From Bacteroides sp. (GTDB lineage: Bacteria > Bacillota > Clostridia > Oscillospirales > Acutalibacteraceae), in the NCBI GenBank assembly GCA_023665085.1, contig JAMPEQ010000004.1:62001-126000 (forward strand): 64,000 nucleotides of DNA, given 5' to 3'. Positions 1 through 8,141 of this stretch are shown piece after piece (position 1 is the first letter of the stretch; each line of letters opens with the position of its first letter). Both the position numbers and the translations under genes were made by a program. The notes below the pieces were generated by a model. It did no database searches. It was not told the DNA's origin and was given only the letters and a program-made list of their open reading frames with translations.

Positions 1-382
1 TAACGCCGTTTTGGACCTGATTAACATCGTTTGTCATTCTGGTGATTAAAGTTGATGTTCCTATCCTGTCAAGCTCATTAAATGACAAGGATTGTATTTT
101 TTTATATAGCGAATGACGTAAATCCCTGCCAAATCCTATAGCTGCTTTTGCAGCAAAATACTGTGCCGTTATAGCTGCAGCCATACCTACAACAGCAAGA
201 GTTATCAAAATACCGCATCTGCCTAAAATATAGTTCTTATCTCCGTTTTTAATACCGACATCAATTATAGAAGCAATAACCAGAGGAACAATAAGCTCAA
301 AGCACGCTTCAAGCAATTTGAAAAGAGGTGCTAATATTGACTCTGTTGTGTATTTCTTCAAATAAATCAACAGCTTTTTCAA
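1..382 (-). CDS. ABC transporter transmembrane/ATPase protein, 3' end outside window
   Basis: The reverse strand is open from 382 to the window edge, about 127 codons. The TTG start at 382 follows an AAAGGTGG ribosome binding site. The protein begins MKKLLIYLKKYTTE, has hydrophobic segments (FELIVPLVIASIIDVGI and ILITLAVVGMAAAITAQYF) and reaches RMTNDVNQVQNGV at the edge. That last stretch is the conserved intracellular coupling segment of type-1 ABC exporter membrane domains (family knowledge). The ATPase half would lie outside the window. The substrate cannot be told. A fused multidrug/lipid-type half transporter is the likeliest reading. Confidence 0.85.
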   Translation of the reverse strand, partial: MKKLLIYLKKYTTESILAPLFKLLEACFELIVPLVIASIIDVGIKNGDKNYILGRCGILITLAVVGMAAAITAQYFAAKAAIGFGRDLRHSLYKKIQSLSFNELDRIGTSTLITRMTNDVNQVQNGV

Positions 383-494
383 TACTCTTCCACCTTTCTT
401 TATGAATATGTAATTATACTTTTAAATATGAATTAATTATAATTATATTATCTGTTACTGTCAATAAAATAATTTATTTTGATAAATTAAATTT

Positions 495-527
495 TAGTCT
501 TGCAAAATTATAGTAAAAGACTATAAT
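495..527 (+). promoter_or_regulatory. Promoter of the oxidoreductase gene, with inverted repeat
   Basis: TTGCAA (500-505) and TATAAT (522-527) are 16 bases apart, 44 bases ahead of the ATG at 571. An inverted repeat, TAGTCTT (495-501) and AAGACTA (517-523), straddles the promoter and could be an operator. That last point is inference only. Confidence 0.6.
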
Positions 528-570
528 AGTAGAAAAGAAATTACTGAAATATGAGAAGAGGTATAACAAA

Positions 571-1881
571 ATGGAACAAAAACCAATTACCGCAATAATA
601 GTTGGTGCAGGTCACAGAGCACTGGTTTACAGTGAGCTTGCAAAAACTAATCCTGAAATGCTGAAAATTGTCGGTGTGGCAGATCCTAATCCTGTCAGAA
701 GAAAGCACTGCATGGAATACTTCGGTTTCTCTGAAGATATGTGTTTTGAATCAGCAGAAGAGCTTGCAAAAAAAGGCAAACTTGCTGATACAATAATTAA
801 CGGTACAATGGATGAGGCTCATATTGAAACTGCTGTTCCTCTGCTCAATGCAGGCTATGATATGCTTCTTGAAAAACCTTTTGCCGTTAATGAAGCCGAA
901 ATGAGAGAGCTTGTTGAATGTGCGAAAAATAACAATTCAAAAGTAATGATTTGCCATGTGCTCAGATACACACCGTTTTATTACGGAATTAAAGAGCGTA
1001 TTGCAAAAGGCGAAATTGGTGATATCATCAATATTCAAACTACAGAGCATGTATCATATCATCATCTATCAACATCATACGTTCGAGGTAAGTGGGCTAA
1101 TTCTGACAAGTGCCATACATCAATGCTCCTTGCAAAGTGTTGTCACGATATTGACCTTATGATGTGGTTCATGAGCGAAACAAAGCCTGTTCAGATTAGC
1201 TCATTTGGAAGTAAATATCAGTTTAAACCCGAAAATGCTCCTGAAGGTGCAGGTACAATCTGTATGAAGGACTGCCCTCTTGTTGATACCTGCAAGTTTT
1301 CTACCAAGAGACTTTACATAGATCATCCTGACAGATGGGCATTCTATGTTTGGGATGCTCTCGAGCATATTGATAATCCTACTATTGAAGATAAAATTGA
1401 GCTTATGAAGAGTGACAGCCCTTACGCAAGATGCATGTATAAGTGCGATAACAATGTTGTTGATCACCAATCAGTTCTTGTAAACTTTGCAAATGGTGCA
1501 ACAGGTACTCACAATATGGTTGGCGGTTCTTCACAATCACTTCGTAAGATTCATATTATCGGAACTCTCGGTGAAATTTACGGCAATTTTGAAGAATCAA
1601 AATTCTATGTATCAAAAATTAATCCTTCTCCTGATGCTCACAACGGAGAATGTGACATCGAAGAAGTTGACCTTAATGTAACAGGTGATATGGTAGGAGC
1701 TTACGGTGGTCACGGCGGTGGAGACGAAAGACTTACTGCTGACTTTGTTAAATTTATCAGAGGAGATGCACCAAGCCTTGCATGCACTTCAATTTTTGAT
1801 TCTGTTGCAGGTCATTTATGTGTATATCTTGCAGATGAGTCAAGAGAAAATGGCGGAAAGCCTATCGAAGTTAAACTTTAA
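571..1881 (+). CDS. Gfo/Idh/MocA-family NAD(P)-dependent oxidoreductase
   Basis: The 436-residue protein starts with a Rossmann nucleotide-binding motif (AIIVGAGHRALVYSELA, about residues 8-24) and has the family's EKPFA segment near residue 100, which carries the catalytic-region lysine. The C-terminal alpha/beta domain includes a cysteine-rich insert at about 229-243 (CMKDCPLVDTCKF) seen in a subset of this family and perhaps a metal site. Members oxidise or reduce sugars, inositols and related polyols; the substrate cannot be read from sequence. The ATG follows AGAAGAGG. The gene is alone: its own promoter lies upstream and a new consensus promoter begins at its stop codon. Confidence 0.85.
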   Translation: MEQKPITAIIVGAGHRALVYSELAKTNPEMLKIVGVADPNPVRRKHCMEYFGFSEDMCFESAEELAKKGKLADTIINGTMDEAHIETAVPLLNAGYDMLLEKPFAVNEAEMRELVECAKNNNSKVMICHVLRYTPFYYGIKERIAKGEIGDIINIQTTEHVSYHHLSTSYVRGKWANSDKCHTSMLLAKCCHDIDLMMWFMSETKPVQISSFGSKYQFKPENAPEGAGTICMKDCPLVDTCKFSTKRLYIDHPDRWAFYVWDALEHIDNPTIEDKIELMKSDSPYARCMYKCDNNVVDHQSVLVNFANGATGTHNMVGGSSQSLRKIHIIGTLGEIYGNFEESKFYVSKINPSPDAHNGECDIEEVDLNVTGDMVGAYGGHGGGDERLTADFVKFIRGDAPSLACTSIFDSVAGHLCVYLADESRENGGKPIEVKL

Positions 1882-1882
1882 T

Positions 1883-1911
1883 TTGACAAACAAGCCTAAG
1901 TGTGCTATCAT
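1883..1911 (+). promoter_or_regulatory. Consensus promoter for the leader/GNAT operon
   Basis: TTGACA (1883-1888) and TATCAT (1906-1911) are separated by exactly 17 bases. The promoter starts next to the stop codon of the upstream oxidoreductase. Transcription would begin near 1918, just before the leader ORF. It is one of the strongest-looking promoters in the window. Confidence 0.8.
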
Positions 1912-1942
1912 CCGATTAAAGAAATATTGAGGTAAATATATT

Positions 1943-2029
1943 ATGTTTAATCTGTTTTCAAACCTTTATAGACCTGTTCAGCCTATGTATCGTATATGGG
2001 CTTATTCAGGTTATGTTCAAGGTAGTTGA
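1943..2029 (+). CDS. 28-residue putative regulatory leader peptide
   Basis: A short ORF encodes MFNLFSNLYRPVQPMYRIWA followed by YSGYVQGS. A GAGGT ribosome binding site lies 9 bases before the ATG, and the ORF sits between a consensus promoter and an intrinsic terminator. No protein family is recognised. Its position and size match leader peptides of translation-coupled attenuators such as those upstream of antibiotic-resistance genes (established for erm, cat and some ABC-F genes). Codons 24-26 contain TTATGTTCA, which is exactly complementary to bases in the downstream terminator loop. A coding role other than regulation is unlikely, but expression is unproven. Confidence 0.65.
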   Translation: MFNLFSNLYRPVQPMYRIWAYSGYVQGS

Positions 2030-2105
2030 TATAGCAGATTATATTATGATTATATAAAACATTAAACTGCTGATGAACATAAGGTTTGTCAGCAGTTATT
2101 TTTTT
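2011..2105 (+). promoter_or_regulatory. Putative attenuator with competing hairpins
   Basis: Terminator form: AACTGCTGA (2065-2073) pairs with TCAGCAGTT (2089-2097), followed by a T-run from 2099 to 2105. Competing form: TTATGTTCA (2011-2019, the end of the leader ORF) is a perfect 9-base complement of TGAACATAA (2074-2082), and AGCAG (2033-2037) can pair with CTGCT (2067-2071). The second form would block the 5' arm and loop of the terminator. A ribosome reaching the leader stop would cover 2011-2019 and favour termination; one stalled early would leave it free and favour readthrough. The pairings are seen; the mechanism is inferred. Confidence 0.65.
2065..2105 (+). terminator. Intrinsic terminator inside the leader
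   Basis: A 9-bp stem (2065-2073 with 2089-2097) with a 15-base loop is followed by seven T residues. It lies between the leader peptide and the first acetyltransferase, so it is placed for conditional termination and does not end an upstream gene. Confidence 0.85.
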
Positions 2106-2116
2106 GGGAGAAAATA

Positions 2117-2668
2117 ATGATTGAGTTAGTATTAATTAAAGAAAATGAATTAAAAATGGCATATAGAATGCACAGAAAAGGATTTATACCAACATTTCTA
2201 AAATATCATGACAGAAATAATCCTGTTTTTACAACATATAAAAAATTTCTTTCATATTTCATCTCTCCTAACATGCATATGTACTGGATTATATATAACG
2301 GCGAAGCAGTCGGAGAAATATTTGTATATATCAAAGACGATTTTGTAAAGCTTGCAAGAATTTTTATACTCAAAAAATTCCAGAACAAAGGCATTGCACA
2401 GAATGCAATTAAAATTGCAGAAAACCTTTTTACTAATAATAAACGATGGTGTCTTAATACAATCAAGGAAGAAAAGAATAACTGTCACCTATACGAAAAG
2501 CTTGGCTATAAGCCGACAGGCAAAGAAAAAGTAATTAACAAAAGAATGACTGTTATTGACTATGAAAAATTTATTGATATTGAAGAAAAAAAGCTGGAAA
2601 TTAATGGTATGTCGATTGGTTTTTGCAGTATATCTAAGGAGGAATGGCAATGTATGAATACGAAATAG
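2117..2668 (+). CDS. GNAT-family N-acetyltransferase
   Basis: This 183-residue protein has a GNAT fold with the acetyl-CoA pyrophosphate-binding motif A around residues 96-101 (QNKGIA, matching Q/R-x-x-G-x-G/A) and the usual C-terminal LYEKLGYKPTG segment. GNATs move an acetyl group from acetyl-CoA to an amine on small molecules, antibiotics, peptides or proteins; the acceptor is unknown. The ATG follows GGGAG just beyond the leader terminator. It is the first gene of a tight four-gene operon, and its 3' end overlaps the next gene by 19 bases if that gene starts at 2650. Confidence 0.85.
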   Translation: MIELVLIKENELKMAYRMHRKGFIPTFLKYHDRNNPVFTTYKKFLSYFISPNMHMYWIIYNGEAVGEIFVYIKDDFVKLARIFILKKFQNKGIAQNAIKIAENLFTNNKRWCLNTIKEEKNNCHLYEKLGYKPTGKEKVINKRMTVIDYEKFIDIEEKKLEINGMSIGFCSISKEEWQCMNTK

Positions 2669-3114
2669 CTAAGCTTAATGTTGAGGAATATTCCAAATGC
2701 AATAATATTTGGGATATGAAAAAATGCCCGTATACTAATTACTTCAAAAATCAAATAATCAGTGGTGACAGAATTGTATACATTTATAAAATCAATAATG
2801 AATTTATCGGCGAAGGAGCTTTGGTTGTCAATATTGATGACAGTGACTATTTTATACCAAATAAGAGAATCTATCTTTCAAGAATGATAGTAAAAAAGGA
2901 GTATAGAAATCAGGGTATTGGCAGTAAACTGATTGACTTTCTTTCAAACACTGCAAAAGAAATGGGTTACAGTGAAATTGCAATTGGAGTTGACAAGAAC
3001 AACACCGTTGCATTAAATCTTTATCAAAAGAAAGGCTTTACAACAATTGTTAGAGAAGATAAAGACGAGCATGGAGAATTTTATAAGCTTTTAAAGGAGT
3101 TGAAATTATGTTAA
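2650..3114 (+). CDS. GNAT-family N-acetyltransferase
   Basis: The 154-residue protein has motif A RNQGIGSKL and the C-terminal ALNLYQKKGF segment typical of GNAT acetyltransferases. Two in-frame ATGs exist. The one at 2644 is one base after the AAGGAGG ribosome binding site, whereas the one at 2650 has a normal 7-base spacing, so 2650 is chosen. The gene overlaps the previous one by 19 bases and the next by 7, implying translational coupling. The substrate is unknown. It is divergent in sequence from its two GNAT neighbours, so a recent tandem duplication is not obvious. Confidence 0.85.
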   Translation: MYEYEIAKLNVEEYSKCNNIWDMKKCPYTNYFKNQIISGDRIVYIYKINNEFIGEGALVVNIDDSDYFIPNKRIYLSRMIVKKEYRNQGIGSKLIDFLSNTAKEMGYSEIAIGVDKNNTVALNLYQKKGFTTIVREDKDEHGEFYKLLKELKLC

Positions 3115-3548
3115 TAAGAAAAATGACTATTGATGACTATGATGAGGTTTATTCTATTTGGATTTCTTGTAAAGGCATGGGACTGAATTCACTTGATGAC
3201 AGTAAAGATGGTATAAATAAATTTCTAAATAGAAATCCTGACACATGCTTTACGGCAACAGAGGAAAATAAAATAGTTGGTTGTATTCTAGCAGGTAATG
3301 ACGGACGAAGAGGATATGTTTATCATACTGCAGTAAGTCCGGACTACCGGCAAAAAGGAATAGGAACAAAACTTACAGAAAAAGTCATAGAAGCATTAAA
3401 AGAAATTGGTATAAGCAAAGCTGCTCTCCTTGTATTTGCAAACAATGAAAACGGAAATCAATTCTGGAATAAAATTGGTTTCACTGAGCGTAATGATTTA
3501 ATTTACAGAAACAAAACAATAAAGGAAAGCGACAGAATAGATACATAG
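3108..3548 (+). CDS. GNAT-family N-acetyltransferase (YpeA/RimI-like)
   Basis: The 146-residue protein starts MLIRKMTIDDYDEVYSIW, the classic GNAT opening, and has motif A YRQKGIGTKL and the ending GNQFWNKIGFTERND. It resembles the short YpeA type. The acceptor is unknown. It overlaps the preceding gene by 7 bases and lies 8 bases before the methyltransferase, so the four genes are probably one transcript controlled by the leader at 1943-2105. Confidence 0.85.
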   Translation: MLIRKMTIDDYDEVYSIWISCKGMGLNSLDDSKDGINKFLNRNPDTCFTATEENKIVGCILAGNDGRRGYVYHTAVSPDYRQKGIGTKLTEKVIEALKEIGISKAALLVFANNENGNQFWNKIGFTERNDLIYRNKTIKESDRIDT

Positions 3549-3556
3549 GAGAAATT

Positions 3557-4345
3557 ATGATTACTAATAAGAATATAGATAACGGAAATAAATTTGACTG
3601 GGGACTTGCCAGCAGTGACTACGCAAAATACAGAGATATTTATCCTGAGGAATTTTATAAAAGAATTGTGGATTTAAGTTACTGTACAAATAATCAAAAG
3701 GTTCTTGACCTTGGCACAGGAACAGGCGTACTTCCGAGAAACATGGCAAAATACGGAGCTGAATTTGTCGGAACAGATATATCTGAAAATCAGATAAAAT
3801 ATGCCAAAGAGCTGTCAGAAAAAGCCAGTCTAAAAATTAATTATATTGTATCTTCGGCAGAAGATTTAGAATTTGACAATAATTGCTTTGATATTGTTAC
3901 AGCATGCCAGTGCTTTATGTATTTTGACAAAAGTATTATTCTGCCTAAAATTCATAGATTTTTAAAAGACGATGGGCATTTTCTGATACTTTATATGGCA
4001 TGGCTACCGTTTGAGAGTGAAATTGCAAAAACAAGCGAAGATTTGGTGCTGAAATATAATCCTTCATGGACAGGCAGAGGAATGACAAAATATAATCTCG
4101 AAGAACCTGAATGGTCAAAAAAATATTTTTCTCTATCAAATGCAATAACATATGAAACAGATATTCCTTTTACAAGAGAAACCTGGCACGGCCGTATAAA
4201 AGCCTGCCGAGGAATAGGTGCATCTTCACTCAGCGAATCAGAAATTGACAATTGGGAAAAAGAACATCTTAAATATTTAAAAACTGTACCGAATGAGTTT
4301 ACTATCCCCCACTATGTATCAATTTTAGACTTAAAGAAAAAATAG
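3557..4345 (+). CDS. Class I SAM-dependent methyltransferase
   Basis: The 262-residue protein has the SAM-binding motif I VLDLGTGTGVLPRNMA (about 50-65), the acidic motif II FVGTDIS, and FDIVTACQCFMYFD as motif IV. These place it in the UbiE/small-molecule methyltransferase group. The C-terminal half lacks features that identify the acceptor. It is the last gene of the attenuator-controlled operon; an AGGAGA ribosome binding site precedes the ATG, and a hairpin follows directly. A resistance or detoxification role is only suggested by the context. Confidence 0.8.
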   Translation: MITNKNIDNGNKFDWGLASSDYAKYRDIYPEEFYKRIVDLSYCTNNQKVLDLGTGTGVLPRNMAKYGAEFVGTDISENQIKYAKELSEKASLKINYIVSSAEDLEFDNNCFDIVTACQCFMYFDKSIILPKIHRFLKDDGHFLILYMAWLPFESEIAKTSEDLVLKYNPSWTGRGMTKYNLEEPEWSKKYFSLSNAITYETDIPFTRETWHGRIKACRGIGASSLSESEIDNWEKEHLKYLKTVPNEFTIPHYVSILDLKKK

Positions 4346-4365
4346 ACCGATGATTTCATCGGTCT
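4344..4365 (-). terminator. Terminator between convergent operons
   Basis: A 10-bp stem (AGACCGATGA with TCATCGGTCT) and a 2-base loop overlap the methyltransferase stop codon. On the reverse strand it is followed by TTTTTTCTTT, so it works best as the end of the iscS-mnmA operon. On the forward strand only a weak AT stretch follows. Confidence 0.75.
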
Positions 4366-4379
4366 ATAATTATAACTAA

Positions 4380-5444
4380 TTATAATATTGTTCCTCCTCC
4401 TAAAACAATATCTTCATCATAAAGAACAACTGCCTGCCCTTTTGTTACAGCTCTTTGAGGATTATCAAAAACAACCTTAACCTTGTTTTCATCAATAATA
4501 TATGCAGTCGCATCCTGCTCTGACATATTATATCGTACACGAGCCTTACACCTTATGGGACTACTGATATCAGGAACAAGCCAGTTAAAATTATCTGCAA
4601 ACAGCTCTGTTGAAAATAATTCTTCATTAGTGCAAAGAGTAACTGTATTATTTTCAATATTTTTATCTGCAACATACATAGGTTTTCCAAATGCTACACC
4701 AAGTCCTTTGCGCTGCCCATTAGTATAGCGAATAATTCCCTGATGTCTGCCTATTACATTACCGTGAATGTCAACGAAATTACCTGCAGGATATTTTTTT
4801 CCTGTGTAACTTTCAATAAACTTAGCATAATCACCGTCAGTAACAAAGCAAATATCCTGACTGTCTCTTTTAGTGGCATTCAAAAAGCCTTCAGACTCTG
4901 CAATTTCTCTTATCTCAGGCTTGGAATACTCTCCAAGAGGAAATAAAATATGAGCAAGCTGATTTTGAGTAAGAGAGTATAAAACATAACTCTGATCTTT
5001 CTTATGGTCCTTTGCCTTTTTCAGATAAAACCAGCCGTTTCTTTCTTCAACCTTTGCATAATGACCTGTAACCACATAGTCAAACTGAAGTTCATTCATT
5101 CTTTCAAAAAGCTTCTCAAACTTAAGATGCCTATTGCAGTCAATACACGGATTAGGAGTTCCGCCGTTTTCATATGTACTAATAAATTTGTCAATAACCT
5201 TTTCCTTAAATTCATCTTTAAAATTAAAGACGTAATAAGGCATTGACAATCGTCTTGCAACTGCTCTTGCATCCTCTATGTCATCAAGAGAACAGCATGT
5301 CTTTTCTGTATCAGCAGCAATGTCATCATTATCATAAAGCTTCATTGTTGCGCCAATACATTCATATTCTTTTTTCTTCATTAAAAAGGCGGCAACGCTG
5401 GAATCAACGCCACCGCTCATTGCAATAATTGCCTTTTTACTCAT
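4380..5444 (-). CDS. mnmA: tRNA-specific 2-thiouridylase MnmA
   Basis: The 354-residue protein has the PP-loop ATP-binding motif SGGVDSS at residues 10-16, the first catalytic cysteine in GGTPNPCIDCNRHLKF and the second in SQDICFV. MnmA adenylates and thiolates U34 of Lys, Glu and Gln tRNAs, using sulfur from a cysteine desulfurase. Its ATG overlaps the nadA stop as TAATG. Being in the same operon as iscS supports direct sulfur supply. The length is normal for the family. Confidence 0.97.
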   Translation of the reverse strand: MSKKAIIAMSGGVDSSVAAFLMKKKEYECIGATMKLYDNDDIAADTEKTCCSLDDIEDARAVARRLSMPYYVFNFKDEFKEKVIDKFISTYENGGTPNPCIDCNRHLKFEKLFERMNELQFDYVVTGHYAKVEERNGWFYLKKAKDHKKDQSYVLYSLTQNQLAHILFPLGEYSKPEIREIAESEGFLNATKRDSQDICFVTDGDYAKFIESYTGKKYPAGNFVDIHGNVIGRHQGIIRYTNGQRKGLGVAFGKPMYVADKNIENNTVTLCTNEELFSTELFADNFNWLVPDISSPIRCKARVRYNMSEQDATAYIIDENKVKVVFDNPQRAVTKGQAVVLYDEDIVLGGGTIL

Positions 5445-6355
5445 TAGCCTAACCTTATCATTTCATCGATACATCTTTTAGCGCCCTTGTATATTTCTTC
5501 ATCAAGAGTAATTTCTTCACCGAATGTGCCTTTACAGCAATTTAAAACATCAACCAGAGTAGTAGCCTTCATATTATGGCAAATACAATCCATTGAAAGA
5601 GGATAAAAGCTTTTATCGGGGCATTCTAACTGCAAATGTGAAACGATACTGTTTTCAGTTCCGATAATAAATTCTTTTGCGTCACTGTTTTTTGCATAAT
5701 TCATAATACCCGTAGTTGAACCTGCATAATCAGCCAGTTCGACAACCTCACTTCTGCATTCAGGATGAACTAAAAATAAAGAATTGGGATGCATATTCTT
5801 TGCTCTTTTCACATCTTCTGCTGACATTCTGGCATGAGTAGGACATCCACCATTTAAAAGCTTAAAATTCTTTTCCGGTATCTGCTTAGCAATCCAGCTT
5901 CCTAAATTACAGTCAGGAATAAATAAAATATTATCGCAGTCAAGCTGTTTGCAAATCTTAAGTGCAGATGAAGATGTTACGCATACATCACAAATTGTTT
6001 TAAGCTCACTGGTTGTGTTTATATAAGCAACAACCTTATAGTCAGGATACTGCTCTTTTACCAGTGCAATCTCCTCTTTACCGAACATTTCAGCCATAGG
6101 ACAGCCTGCAGAAGCATTTGACAATATAACCTTTTTATCGGGTGAAAGTATCTTAACTGTTTCAGCCATAAATCTAACACCGCACATTATTACTGTCTTA
6201 TTTGAAACCTTTGATGCCTTTACTGAGAGAGCAAAGGAATCTCCGCTGAAATCAGCAATTTCCAATATCTCGGGTGACTGATAACAATGTGCTAAAATAC
6301 AAATATCTTTCTCTTTTTTAAGCTTTAAAATTTCTTGTTGAATGTCTTTAATCAT
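5444..6355 (-). CDS. nadA: Quinolinate synthase NadA
   Basis: The 303-residue enzyme condenses iminoaspartate with dihydroxyacetone phosphate to quinolinate in NAD synthesis, and carries a [4Fe-4S] cluster. Likely cluster ligands are Cys85 (SAGCPMAEM), Cys171 (NGGCPTHARM) and Cys259 (CHNMKATTL). The start chosen is the ATG at 6355, which overlaps the iscU stop as TAATG with GGAG 7 bases upstream; the in-frame start at 6373 lies inside iscU and has no better site. No nadB or nadC is next to it. The cluster explains its place behind the Fe-S assembly genes. Confidence 0.96.
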   Translation of the reverse strand: MIKDIQQEILKLKKEKDICILAHCYQSPEILEIADFSGDSFALSVKASKVSNKTVIMCGVRFMAETVKILSPDKKVILSNASAGCPMAEMFGKEEIALVKEQYPDYKVVAYINTTSELKTICDVCVTSSSALKICKQLDCDNILFIPDCNLGSWIAKQIPEKNFKLLNGGCPTHARMSAEDVKRAKNMHPNSLFLVHPECRSEVVELADYAGSTTGIMNYAKNSDAKEFIIGTENSIVSHLQLECPDKSFYPLSMDCICHNMKATTLVDVLNCCKGTFGEEITLDEEIYKGAKRCIDEMIRLG

Positions 6356-6789
6356 TAGTGTTCTCCGCAGCACTCACAGCATCCTTCACAGAATTGTAAC
6401 GGATCATATGAAATACCTTTATTATCATAATAATTTTTTATAGCTGCTTTAACAGCCTCTTCAGCAAGAACGGAACAGTGAACCTTTACTGCTGGTAATC
6501 CATCAAGAGCTTCAACCACAGCCTTATTTGTCAGTTCCAATGCTTTTGACAAAGGCTGACCTTTTATCATCTCAGTTGCCATAGAGCTTGAAGCAATTGC
6601 AGAAGCACATCCGAAGGTATTGAACTTAACATCTTCGATTATGCCGTTATCACTTACCTTGATATATATTTTCATTATATCACCGCATCGAGCGTTTCCG
6701 ACTTCACCAACACCGTCTGCATTATCAATTTTACCAACATTTCTTGGATTTGTAAAGTGGTCCATCACTTTTTCTGAATAAAGAGCCAT
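6355..6789 (-). CDS. iscU: Fe-S cluster scaffold IscU/NifU-like, with Cys-rich tail
   Basis: The 144-residue scaffold has the three conserved cysteines at 35 (GNARCGD), 61 (TFGCASA) and 105 (KVHCSVL), on which a cluster is built from IscS sulfur. The start at 6789 (MALYSEKVMDHF) is conserved in the family and follows GGAGG; an upstream in-frame ATG at 6813 would overlap iscS. The tail is unusual: residues 134-144 hold five further cysteines (CEGCCECCGEH), a possible extra metal or sulfur site. It is the second gene of the iscS operon. Confidence 0.94.
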   Translation of the reverse strand: MALYSEKVMDHFTNPRNVGKIDNADGVGEVGNARCGDIMKIYIKVSDNGIIEDVKFNTFGCASAIASSSMATEMIKGQPLSKALELTNKAVVEALDGLPAVKVHCSVLAEEAVKAAIKNYYDNKGISYDPLQFCEGCCECCGEH

Positions 6790-6793
6790 AATT

Positions 6794-7966
6794 TTATTTT
6801 TCCTCCATAGCAATTTTTTCCCAAACAGGTGAAATTGACCTTAAATATGATACAACCTTTGGTACCTCTTCAACTATATAGTCAATTTCCTCCGGCGTGT
6901 TATATTCGCTGAGAGATAATCTCAATGATCCGTGTGCAATTTCAACAGGAACACCAATAGAAAGAAGTACATGTGACGGATCCAGACTACCGCTTGTGCA
7001 CGCCGATCCGCTAGAAGCACATATGCCCTTAGCATCAAGCAAAAGGAGCAGACTTTCTCCTTCAATCCCCTCAAAGCACATATTAAGTGTTCCAGGCAGG
7101 TGATGCTCCATACTTCCGTTAATTATGCTTCTTTCAATATTTTTAAGTCCATCAATCAATCTGTTTCTCATTTCAGTGACAGCAGTCATATTATTATCCA
7201 GTTTGTCAACGGCAGATTTCAAGGCGCATGCCATTCCTGCAATCCCTGCGACATTTTCAGTACCCGCACGCTTTCCACGCTCCTGCGCACCGCCTTCAAT
7301 AAGCGGCTTAAGTGTAATTCCTTTTCTTACGTATAGAAAACCTACACCTTTAGGTCCGTGGAATTTATGAGCCGAGGCTGAAAGCATATCGCAGTTAAAA
7401 TCATTTACATTAACCGGAATATGACCTACAGCCTGAACTGCATCAGTATGAAAGAATACATCCTTATTCTTACATATTTTACCAATTTCGGCTATCGGCT
7501 GTATGGTACCAATCTCATTATTTGCAGTCATTATTGTTACAAGACAGGTTTTATCCGTAATTGCTTTTTCGACATCACATGGCTTAACTATACCATCACT
7601 GTATACATCCAGTAAGGTAATTTCAAAGCCTTCCTTTTCAAGAGCCTTCAATGTATTAAGCACAGCATGATGTTCGAACTTGCTTGAAATAATATGTTTT
7701 TTTCCTTTTTCAGCGCCAAGATATGCACAGGTTCTTATTGCCTGATTATCCGATTCACTTCCACCAGAAGTAAAGTATATTTCTTTAGGACTTGCCCCAA
7801 TTAGTTCAGCAATGTCCTCTCTGCCCTGTTCAATGATCTCCTTTGCTTTCTGTCCGATAGTATGAAGTGATGACGGATTACCGTAATCATCCCTAAGCAA
7901 AGGAAGCATTATTTCAAGTGCAGTACTGCTTAACTTTGTTGTAGCTGCATTATCTGCATAAATCAT
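6794..7966 (-). CDS. iscS: Cysteine desulfurase IscS/NifS
   Basis: The 390-residue PLP enzyme releases sulfur from cysteine as a protein persulfide. The PLP lysine is Lys201 (SASAHKFHGPKG) and the active-site cysteine is Cys323 in SSGSACTSGS, on the long mobile loop of the NifS/IscS class. It leads an operon with the scaffold (iscU), a cluster-containing client (nadA) and a tRNA thiolase (mnmA), all users of its sulfur. A promoter with an overlapping inverted-repeat operator lies at 7995-8027. Confidence 0.96.
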   Translation of the reverse strand: MIYADNAATTKLSSTALEIMLPLLRDDYGNPSSLHTIGQKAKEIIEQGREDIAELIGASPKEIYFTSGGSESDNQAIRTCAYLGAEKGKKHIISSKFEHHAVLNTLKALEKEGFEITLLDVYSDGIVKPCDVEKAITDKTCLVTIMTANNEIGTIQPIAEIGKICKNKDVFFHTDAVQAVGHIPVNVNDFNCDMLSASAHKFHGPKGVGFLYVRKGITLKPLIEGGAQERGKRAGTENVAGIAGMACALKSAVDKLDNNMTAVTEMRNRLIDGLKNIERSIINGSMEHHLPGTLNMCFEGIEGESLLLLLDAKGICASSGSACTSGSLDPSHVLLSIGVPVEIAHGSLRLSLSEYNTPEEIDYIVEEVPKVVSYLRSISPVWEKIAMEEK

Positions 7967-7994
7967 TTTATCAATACCTACCTTTCAAATAGGA

Positions 7995-8027
7995 ATATTA
8001 TCACTAATTCCCTACTTTGTCAATAGG
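7995..8027 (-). promoter_or_regulatory. iscS promoter with Rrf2-like operator
   Basis: On the reverse strand TTGACA (8023-8018) and TAATAT (8000-7995) are 17 bases apart. The -35 box lies inside the inverted repeat CCTATTGACAAAGTAGG (8027-8011). Similar 17-bp repeats precede metY at 11551-11567 and 11501-11517. Repression by an Rrf2-type regulator (IscR or CymR class) is inferred from site form and target genes; no such regulator is in the window. Confidence 0.65.
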
Positions 8028-8141
8028 TTTTATATAAATTAATTTTTTAATAGTAAATATATTGTAAACTATGGCATATTAAATAGTAAAGATATCAGTT
8101 TTATGTTATTATATTTACATAAATTTAGAAAGGATGAATTT

